Shown here: positions 56,224 through 64,000 of the stretch, in pieces
Numbering within the stretch: the first letter of the stretch is position 1
Layout: every line of letters begins with the position of its first letter
Origin: Bombyx mori
Taxonomy: Eukaryota; Arthropoda; Insecta; Lepidoptera; Bombycidae
Assembly: GCF_030269925.1 (NCBI RefSeq)
Contig: NC_085129.1
Location: 20,327,501-20,391,500 of the forward strand
Length of the DNA stretch: 64,000 nucleotides
Direction: 5' to 3'
The notes under the pieces: model-generated
The model's database searches: none
Told to the model about the DNA's origin: nothing
Seen by the model: the letters and a program-made list of their open reading frames with translations, nothing else
Translations under genes and position numbers: made by a program

Positions 56224-56528
56224 CTACCGTCCGCCGAGCTAGCCTCCTCATGTCTCTAGGCAAACTGTATGAGCGTCTGCTCTACAAACGCCTCAGAGAC
56301 TTCGTCTCATCCAAGGGCATTCTCATCGATGAACAATTCGGATTCCGTACAAATCACTCATGCGTTCAACAGGTGCACCGCCTCACGGAGCACATTCTTG
56401 TGAGGCTTAATCGACCAAAACCGTTATACACGGGAGCTCTCTTCTTCGACGTCGCAAAAGCGTTCGACAAAGTCTGGCACAACGGATTGATTTTCAAACT
56501 ATTCAACATGGGCGTGGCAACACGATGA

Positions 56529-57043
56529 CCTGGGCCTCGAATCTATCCAGAAATACATGAAGTCAGCGTCAGAACGGTACTTCGATACGTCATGATAATC
56601 GCCTTATCGTTGCCGCTGCTGACTACTCCCCGAACCCTGATCACGCAGGAGCCAGTCACCGTCGACGCCCTAGACACGTCCTTACGGATCCATCAGATCC
56701 AATAACCTTTGGATTAGACGCCTTCAGCTCTAACACTAGGAGCAGGCTTAGGGACCCCGGTAACCGTACTCGTCGAACTCGACAAAGAGTTCGCCGTGCA
56801 ACCTAACCCATGAATCAGCTCGCCGAGTTTCTCGCCGGATCTTCTCAGCGGGTCGCGATTCCGATCCGGTAGTAGATTCATTCGCGAAGCAGCTGCTCTT
56901 GAGCTGTTAGGTCTCCTTCGGAGGCGCTCGGGTAGCTGTTAGTAAATCCCACCCCTCCTGGCTGAGCCTTTGCTCGCCCACCTGTCCTGGTGAAACTCGA
57001 AAGGCCTCCGGGCCAAAAGTAATCCTTCAATCATAAAAAAAAA
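56529..57043 (+). other. J2 3' region, ORF2 tail and 3' UTR
   Basis: After 56528 a deletion joins RT to the last part of the ORF (LIVAAADYSPNPDHAGA-like frame near 56601, then [14 protein letters not shown]) and the 3' UTR, ending in AATCATAAAAAAAAAA. It matches the tail in intron 8 of FAR A (10525-10925) closely. Confidence 0.7.
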
Positions 57044-57120
57044 AGTTCCGAGATATCTTCACTCTTTCTAAGTCAGGCAACGAATGTGCCAGGACCCTGA
57101 ATCTGCGATACTTATATGAA

Positions 57121-57558
57121 GTCGTCGTGGCCTAACGGATAAGACGTCCGGTGCATTCGTGTTGAAGCGATGCACCGGTGTTCGAATCCCGCAGGCGGGT
57201 ACCAATTTTTCTAATGAAATACGTACTCAACAAATGTTCACGATTGACTTCCACGGTGAAGGAATAACATCGTGTAATAAAAATGAAACCCGCAAAATTA
57301 TAATTTGCGTAATTACTGGTGGTAGGGCCTCTTGTGAGTCCGCACGGGTAGGTACCACCGCCCCGCCTATTTCTGCCGTGAAGCAGTAATGCGTTTCGGT
57401 TTGGAGGATGGGGCAGCCGTTGTGACTATACTGAGACCTTAGAACTTATATCTCAAGGTGTGTGTAGCATCTACGTTGTAGATGTCTATGGGCTCCAGTA
57501 ACCACTTAACATCAGGTGGGCTGTGAGCTCGTCAACACATCTAAGCAATAAAAATAAA
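57121..57558 (+). mobile_element. Full-length Bm1 SINE
   Basis: This is the best Bm1 copy in the window. The tRNA-like head 57121-57205 has TGGCCTAACGGA (A box-like) and GTGTTCGAATCCCG (B box-like), the usual RNA polymerase III internal promoter of tRNA-derived SINEs. The body contains GCGTAATTACTGGTGGTAGG and GCCGTGAAGCAGTAATGCG, and the tail GTGGGCTGTGAGCTCGTCAA ends in AATAAAAATAAA. The corresponding copy after FAR A lacks the head. Confidence 0.88.
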
Positions 57559-57769
57559 AACATAATCACCATCATTTAGCAGTTCAGTGCTTGTCACAGG
57601 TCTTGCCTAATTGCACGCCATTGAGCACGACATATGAACAGCATTCATTGCCTAGGGTTGCATAGCGTGGTGTGCCAAGATCTTAAGGTTGGATCTGGTA
57701 CCCGTACTCCGCTAATTTTCCTCGCACTTAGCCGTGACGGGTCTTTTCAATGTCAAAACTGGTTTAATA

Positions 57770-58072
57770 GCGCTTAAAGCAAACTATTGTCTGATATTTA
57801 AATAGTTTATTTTCAAAAGATGATTTGCGCAATTTTTTAATTTATTTATTTCCGCGAGTCGTAGGTCACGGCGAATTGAAATACAAATTATTCTATATTA
57901 ATGAAATGTCGTATTATTATTTAAAACTGGCCGCTTATTCTATTAGTGATACGTTGTCTAATTACGCGTATTTAAACTTGCATGCTTGTTGCTAGTTCGC
58001 CAGAAATTTGTCAGTAGTCCGTCTGTCATCGTCATTTTGTTAAATTACAGCCCGTAAATAAGTAGTTTCAGA
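57770..58072 (+). promoter_or_regulatory. Putative promoter and 5' UTR of FAR C
   Basis: This is nearly the same sequence as upstream of FAR B (25700-26006), including the initiator-like TCAGT (58011-58015) and the TTTCAG remnant before the ATG. It lacks any counterpart upstream of FAR A. Conservation between B and C reflects recent duplication and does not itself prove function. Confidence 0.4.
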
Positions 58073-61000
58073 ATGGACAGCGCTTTGGCTTTGGAAATCG
58101 AGCAGGTCTCGCGTCAGAAGGCGCTGGAGGAGGAAGCGCTTCGCGGCGAGTCGGCTGTGCGGCAGTTCTACGCGGGAACCACAGCGCTGATCACTGGAGG
58201 CACGGGCTTCATCGGGAAACAACTCATAGAGAAACTTCTAAGGTGATCGGTGGTGCCACAAACAACTTACATCTCAAATTAGATTCGTAAAGTTGATATT
58301 CCGTTGACAAATAGTTTGTAATACTGAGAGTACAGGCAAGACACTGAGAGCTCTTTCTAAGCTTTAAAAAGTGCATATGATAGCGTTGAGGGAATACCAA
58401 GGGGCATTGATTCTGGAGTGGGATGGTACGTTGCAGAAACGGTCTCTGGAAGTGTACTGCCTATAGCCCCAATGTAATAGCGGCAATGTCTCGTGATGGC
58501 GGGTCTCAGACGTGTCGCGGGTTCCCTGGATATTGTAAATCCCGCGAACCATCGTTCACTTCAGTGCCTTTCTCGCTTCGGCACGAGTTTCTGTTCTGAT
58601 TCTCGATGAAGCCAGAACTTTAATTAAAGCATTTAGTGTTCGGTGCCACTGAGTACGCGTCTCGTGTGCTCTAAGGCCGAAGCAAGGTAATGGAAACAAT
58701 CGGATATGTTTTTAAGAACACAAAAGTCTTTTAGTCCACAGATTTCTAGTTTTTTTGTTTCTTTATTCGATCTGTCGATTCGATTTTGATTTTTTTTTGT
58801 TTATTGCTTAGATGGATGGACGAGATCATAGCCCATCTGGTGTTAAGTGGTTACTGGAGTCCATAGAAATTTACGACTTAAATGCGCCACTCGCCACTGC
58901 TTCACGGCAAAAATACACAGGGTGGTGGTACCTAACCGCGCGGACTCACAAGAGGACCTACCATCAGTAATTACGCAAATTATAATTTTGCGGGTTTGAT
59001 TTTTAATACACAATGCTATTCGTTCACAGTGGAAGTCAATAGTGAACATTTGTTGAGTACGTATTTCATTAGGAAAATTGGTATCCACCTGAGATTCGAA
59101 CACCGGTGCATCGCTGCATACGAATGCACCGGACGTCTTATCCCTTAGGCCACGACGACTTATTCGACATCGACGGTTCGCGGTTATTGACCAACCTGAT
59201 ATCCAGCGCGAATAGCTAAAAACTCTGTAGAGTTTCTCAAGATCTCCTCAAAGATTCATCAGATCTAATTCTTCCACTGTCAGCCTCTTCAGAAACTAGC
59301 TCAACACGTTGCCTATTTCAGATCGTGCGATGTTAAGCGGATTTACATATTGATACGATCGAAAAAGGGACTGTCTATGGAAGAAAGACTCCAGTTACAA
59401 TTTAAAGATCCTGTTAGTACGTTTTTTTAATGAATCAAAGAATTATTTTTGTTACAGCGCCATCTATAGTGTATTGTAAAAACTGAACACTTGAAAACTG
59501 TCAATGGCCCACTGTTACCAAACTAGATGTCGTTGTAACACATTAACCCACAATCAGGATTAAACTAAGACAAAAATTCTATAATCTCAATACTTATTTT
59601 AATATATTAGCTGGTAGTGTGCGCTCTCATTACCAAACCGGTCGTTGTCCGTGGTTATTCACGGAAATAGCTCTGTCTCTGCAATCTTCAAGTATATTTA
59701 GAATGATTAAACAAAAAACCTTATTAAAATCTCACGCATCGATCGGATGGGAATAGAATAGTACTGCAAGAGAGCAACGTTGGCATCACGTCTATACCAA
59801 ATATTAAGTGTAATAGCTCTGCGTACTGGACTGTCATTCATTAGTCCTAAAGTGAGTTAAATTATGTGTATTATCTATGGGCTAAATCGCTTAATGTCAC
59901 TATTAAATTCCCATTCAAACTCAACTTACTCAACTGACATAAGCAACCCGATAGTGTTGTCAGCCTCCATTTTACAATACGCCCAAGTTACAGTTTTAAC
60001 GTTCCACGGCAGCTAAACGTATATAATTTTCGCGCTTCGACTTATTTAATCTGGATTAAAATGGAATACTTTTAATTCTCTTAATTTTTCCAGCATTACA
60101 CCAATTATCTAACCCTGCCCAGCATTAGGATGGCGACTCCAACGATACAGTTTGCTTTCCATTCCTTCGTAGTAGCAATATCTGTTCACTTCTTTTCCCG
60201 CGCAATTCGATGTTTGATGGATAAGACAGTAAATGTAATACTAGAATTCTTTCTCGTGTCTTAAGGTGGGTGGCGGTAAATACCATATCATCGCGACTCT
60301 GGGCTTTTGTACCAAACTAACCGGCCATCGTTCTCGTTGAACCCGTCGCTTGCGACGAAGGGCTCGACGAGTAAATAAACCCTCAGACACAGCCCACTGA
60401 GTTTCTCGCTAGATCTTCTCAGTGGTACGCGTTTTCGATCCGGTGGTAGATTCTGCGAAGCACGACACTTGCTAGGGTTTGTGTTAGCAACGTCGTCAGG
60501 TTTGAGCCCCGTGAGTTCACGTAATAGTTAAGGTTACGCTGAAATAGCCTCTCAAGGCTATCAGCTTCGGTAGGAAAAAAGAAAACAAGCGTTGCATGGA
60601 TGCCCATTTTCCCAGATATATAAATAAAATAAACCAACAAAACTCCTATCGAATTAGTTCTATAAATTTATTTTCTATATTTTATTACCTACACTATACA
60701 TTTCCTTCATCTTGGAAGCCGTTCTTGAGCATTTATTTATTGTTTAAGGTATACGACAATTTACGGTCTCAACAACCAGATTTTGCTCGGAAAGTGATAC
60801 CGGTCGAAGGCGACATCTCAGAACTAGGCGTCGGCCTGAACGATGAAGACAGGATGAAGCTTGCGCAAGAGGTATTTTGAATTGGCCTAAACTTCCAAAG
60901 CTACACTACACACACTATTAATTAACGGATTCTTACTACAATTTTCGCTTGGGTACGGTATAAACAGTATTTTCAGAACACTAGTGAAAATGTGTTACCC

Positions 61001-64000
61001 TAGATTTCATATTTTTTTAAATTATTCATTGTATTTTCATTCAAATAATATTACTTTTCTAATTTCAAGATGTTGTCAACTATTGCACTATAGATTGCAC
61101 GTGGATTGTACCTATAATTGAGATGGCATCTGTCATGTACTTATTGTCTATTTGTCAAAGTTTTAATTGATGATCACTTTGTTGGTGCAACATAAATAAA
61201 TAAATAAACGTACTAGTTTTTACATTAGTCGGGGCTAGTGATGGAGTTCCAGTGGTAACAGCAAAAACCGAATTAGAAAGTGGGTAGACAGATTTTTCTG
61301 CTATAGTCGTATTTTTAATTAGACGAAGCCAGCTGACAGTAGCTAATGTCACTTTGTAAAATAATGTTGCTATATTTAAAGTAATAGTGATGCGTTCAGT
61401 TCTCGTTGAATCACATGAATGAACAATGAGTGTGCAGAGTTAATCATTTCAAACTATAAAAGAATATTATTTCTATTTTACAATAAAACTGTATTAAAGT
61501 GCTCCAATATATGTTACTAGTAGTATGTAACTAGAATCAGTTTTTTATTTTCATTACCTACCTATAATTGTTATATTTTATACATCTATAGTTTCAACTA
61601 TATGATGTAATGAAAATAGAACAGTCTTACAAGCTTCCTCGCAATGTTTTCCTTAATGTTTAAAACACTCGGTGTTCGAGGCAATTTCATTAATTCAGGA
61701 GTTTTTTCAATCATTCACTTTGTCACAGCACTATTTTTATTTCATCAAAAACTGACAACACAGTTAGTTAAACGTCAGTTGACTTCGTCTAATAAAAAAT
61801 CCGACTATAAACATCGTAAAGTGACTTATTGGCGGGAATGCGAGGAGTGAGGTTGTGTGATAATTTGTTTTATTTTGTCTATTTAGTGTTTCTTCAGGTT
61901 TAATCGCGTAATAAGGGTATTATTAACTGTTTAATATCTGTGAAAGTGCAAAAACGTGGGAAAATGAAACAAAGCCGTTGGAGGTAATTTCGAATTACGT
62001 CCTAATTACGTCTAACGTATTCTCTAAAAATTCCAGTGAAAAAAATCTTAGTACCTAAATGACCACTATTTTACTGCGATTATATTTCATCCCAAATCAT
62101 CTCATCTCATTTTATTTAATTTCATCCCAGTTGATCTCAAATTAATCATTTTCATTTCAATTTGTTTCATTTCACTCCATTTTATAATTTTTCATAAAAA
62201 TAAATATATAAATTAAAATAAGACATGACTTAAAGGTCTTAGTTACCAGGTCATAAAAACATCGTAAAGTTAACCTACCCTTGAAGCTTGGCGCTCGCAA
62301 CACTTCTCCTGATCCAGACTTGGTGCCTTTAAAGCACACTTCCTCCACGTGCAACTAAACCCACATACTCTTAACCACCGGTCACCGTCTTCGTCGAACT
62401 CGTCGATCACGACGAAGAATTCGTCGAGCGAACTAACATAAAGACACAGTCTGACACAGCCCACTAAGTTTTTCGCCGGATCTTCTCAGTAGGTCGCGCT
62501 TCCGATCCGGTGGTAGATTCTGCGAAGCACTGCTCTTGCTAGGGCCAGTGTTAGCAACGTCCACCGAGCCCCGTGAGCTCACTTACTCGCCCGGTGAATC
62601 TAGTATGACCATCGAGGTTACCAGAATAGGTAGGAAAAAAGTTAAATCAACTACAAAGATGAATTTTAATTGTGCGTTACAGGCGAATGTGATATTCCAC
62701 GTGGCCGCCACGACCAGGTTCGAAGAGCCACTAAAGAAGGCCACATTCATTAACGTCAGAGGAACCAGGGAGATCATGGAATTGGCCAAATGCTGCAAAA
62801 ATCTAAGGTGTTTCTGTTTAACGAATCTGGCCTCGTAAATTAAGGCTTAATTTGCTTCTGTTCTAAAACAAAAGTTTGTATCGAATGTAAATTCCAAATT
62901 TTGTGATTTGATGGGTGAAAAGCTCACGATCCATCTGGTGTTAAGTGGTTACACCTCAACTTTTGTGGCTTTTGTTTGCTACACAATATTACTCCTTCAA
63001 CGCGGACGCCATTCTTGAATGTCTGTTAATTTCATAGATTGGTGGACGAGCTCAAAGCCCACCTGGTGTTAAGTGGTAACCGGAGCCCATAGACTTCTAC
63101 AACGTAAATGCGGCCACCCACCTTGAGATATGAGTTCTAAGGTCTCAGTATAGTTACAACGGCTGCCCGTACCTACGTATTATAAAATCGGTTCGAGGTT
63201 GCAGGATTCCACCGGGCGTCTTATTCTTTAAGCCACGACGTCTTTGAAATCGAGGCACACTAAATATCTGTTTCATTTTTCTTCTAGATCCTTCGTACAC
63301 GTGTCAACTGCGTTCTTCAATGCAACTAAGAGCAGAATAAATCACACCATCGAGGAGAAATTCTATGAAAGCCCTGTCCCTCCGGAAGTCATGATACAAC
63401 TCGCGGAGACAGTTGAAGAATGCAGACTCAACGCGATCACTGCTGAGTGAGTAGACGACCCGAAGTGAACACGCGCGTCACTTGGGTGGATGTGAGCTCT
63501 GGGACCGAGGGTCATGAGGGCCGTGCAGACAGCAGTAGTTTGAAATCGGCCATGTGTAATGAATTCCTGTTTTCAGTTTGATAAGGGACTGGCCCAACAC
63601 GTACTGCTTCACGAAGGCCATAGCGGAGGATGTCGTGCGTACAATGGGCAAGGCTTTACCTGTGGCCATAGTGAGGCCACCCGTAGGCAAGTATTCAAGG
63701 GCTCTTCTTTCCGAAATAGCTAAAGTCGAGACATATAAATATGTAGTAACTGGCCACATGTGTAGTTTAACACCGGACCTCTATGTGCCGATCGAAGCAA
63801 TCCATTATATTTTCCGTTTTCAGTTGCCTGCACGCTCAATGAACCCACACCTGGATGGCTGGATATGAGCTCGGTGATCGGTCCCAGCGGGGTAAGTTGT
63901 GACTGCCTAAATTAGCTGTTGCAGGTTGATGTGGATGGACGATTGTCATATATTCTCTATATCCGACGTGTCTAAACTTGGAAACTATTTCGTCATAATC
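58073..64000 (+). CDS. Fatty acyl-CoA reductase, copy C (exons 1-7, cut by window end)
   Basis: Exons: 58073-58242, 59322-59412, 60749-60871, 62683-62807, 63288-63446, 63577-63686, 63824-63891, identical in length to A and B, giving 282 residues before intron 7 leaves the window. TGGTGFIG (41-48) and YCFTK (232-236) are present. The protein equals A in exons 1, 2 and 5; it has DED for NED in exon 3, TTRFE for TTKFE and REIME for REILE in exon 4, and VACT and GWLDM in exon 7, the last two shared with B. Intron 6 is GC-AG here too (137 nt). Nothing in the visible part disables it. Exons 8-10 are expected to the right. Confidence 0.85.
58792..59157 (-). mobile_element. Bm1 SINE in intron 1 of FAR C
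   Basis: This is the counterpart of 4738-5113 (A) and 26738-27235 (B), complete from the TTTATTGCTTAGATGGATGG tail to the head ending GGCCACGACGAC. It has neither the hairpin of A nor the second Bm1 of B, so it shows the ancestral state. Confidence 0.85.
60322..60580 (+). mobile_element. J2-type LINE 3' end in intron 2 of FAR C
   Basis: This is the counterpart of 6934-7198 and 28718-28978. Confidence 0.65.
61304..61807. mobile_element. 504-bp MITE with TA target duplication, intron 3 of FAR C
   Basis: The ends are imperfect inverted repeats of about 36 bp: TAGTCGTATTTTTAATTAGA at the left, and TAGTCGGATTTTTTATTAGA read inward from the right, each continuing into CGAAG and CTGAC. It is flanked by TA (61302-61303, 61808-61809). 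It has no coding capacity, so it is a non-autonomous Tc1/mariner-type element. Introns 3 of A and B are uninterrupted here (CTGCTAAACATCTT). Confidence 0.8.
61823..62256 (+). mobile_element. 434-bp SINE-like retroposon, intron 3 of FAR C
   Basis: The insertion has a 14-bp TSD AAACATCGTAAAGT at 61809-61822 and 62257-62270. It starts GACTTATTGGCGGGAATGCG and ends GTTACCAGGTCATAAA, with a TTTCAT/CATCTCAT-rich stretch near 62085-62175. Long TSDs without inverted repeats point to LINE-type retroposition. The same repeat lies in the opposite orientation in intron 7 of A and B. I see no tRNA-like head. Confidence 0.7.
62377..62640 (+). mobile_element. J2-type LINE 3' end in intron 3 of FAR C
   Basis: This is the counterpart of 7967-8235 and 29757-30014, ending TAGGTAGGAAAAAA 42 bp before exon 4. 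Confidence 0.65.
62911..63240 (-). repeat. Decayed Bm1 relics in intron 4 of FAR C
   Basis: This is the counterpart of 8519-8850. It is uninterrupted, in contrast to B. Confidence 0.55.

Larger units (their letters stand above)
52818..56528 (+). pseudogene. J2 ORF2: endonuclease and RT, broken and split
   Basis: ORF2 starts 3 nt after the ORF1 stop. Endonuclease: GFFNAYGLANQRAQV, LVQETLLKP, SVYLPPDK, a stop at 53241, then GDLNCKHIRWNSHTT and LDSDHRPVVMKL. More stops and frameshifts follow around 53586-54050. The RT N-terminus at 54170-54410 reads LRPRKAPGSDGISTA, FPEVWKEADAIGIHKPGKP and TSY. LINE Y then interrupts, and RT resumes at 56231 with SLGKLYERLLYKRLRDFVSS, DEQFGFRTNHSCVQQVHR and LFFDVAKAFDKVWHNGL. 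The RT active-site part is lost beyond 56528, where a deletion joins directly to the 3' end. Confidence 0.85.
50862..57043 (+). mobile_element. Jockey-like LINE J2, near full length, split by LINE Y
   Basis: The TSD AGTTCCGAGATAT lies at 50849-50861 and 57044-57056. The flank of A (about 17228) shows the unfilled site, AGTTCCGAGATGTCTTC. Without the Y insertion (54419-56222 plus one TSD copy) J2 is about 4.4 kb. It has a GC-rich 5' UTR with 15-bp tandem repeats, ORF1 (from 51191), ORF2 (from 52818) and a 3' UTR ending in poly(A). Both ORFs carry stops and frameshifts. Its 3' end is the master sequence for the many short tails in FAR introns. Confidence 0.9.

Noticed and set aside
57121..57205. 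Possible tRNA gene
   Set aside because: It has A and B box-like motifs, but no believable cloverleaf arms, and continues into the Bm1 SINE body. The same holds for the other Bm1 heads.

Overview
The window is a piece of lepidopteran nuclear genome, almost certainly a Bombyx silkworm (mori or mandarina). The main reason is the many copies of the Bm1-type tRNA-derived SINE, together with R1-clade, Jockey-like and CR1-like LINEs, mariner, Harbinger, Helitron-like and BEL/Pao elements of moth type. Genes are intron-rich, on AT-rich DNA.

The only host genes I can support are three tandem, same-strand (+) copies of a fatty acyl-CoA reductase (FAR). Copy A (4003-14122) and copy B (26007-45051) are complete, each with ten coding exons of identical lengths adding to 1593 nt (530 aa). 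Copy C (58073 to beyond 63891) has its first seven exons before the window ends. All copies keep the reading frame, the N-terminal nucleotide-binding TGGTGFIG, the active-site YCFTK and (A, B) a C-terminal hydrophobic anchor. They differ by a few amino acids, mostly in B. Intron 6 has a GC-AG boundary in every copy.

Layout: 1-736 R1-clade LINE; 737-4002 AT-rich flank with LINE and SINE scraps; 4003-14122 FAR A; 14123-17752 flank with Bm1, an intact-ORF mariner and LINE tails; 17753-25570 a Jockey-like LINE (called J1 here, minus strand) carrying a Harbinger element, itself carrying a Helitron-like element; 25583-26006 probable 5' region of FAR B; 26007-45051 FAR B, with introns 7 and 8 swollen by LINE, R1, SINE and BEL/Pao insertions; 45052-57616 flank with a CR1/Jockey-type RT ORF, R1, a dead mariner, and a second Jockey-like LINE (J2, 50862-57043) split by another LINE (Y); 57617-58072 probable 5' region of FAR C; 58073-64000 FAR C.

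Because the three FAR copies are paralogous, each acts as a reference for the others. Insertions shared by copies predate the duplications and copy-specific ones postdate them; many insertion sites and target-site duplications (TSDs) can be read directly this way. The most interesting points are: the 5' edge of the duplicated unit lying at the splice acceptor before the start codon, so that B and C have different 5' sequence from A; a BEL/Pao element lodged 14 nt from the exon 8 acceptor of B; two fold-back hairpin mutations; a chimaeric LINE ORF; and 3'-tail similarity between Bm1 and a CR1-like LINE. No CRISPR, bacterial operon or rRNA is present. Names such as J1, J2, Y and CR1-like are working labels; family assignments rest on motifs read by eye, with no database search.
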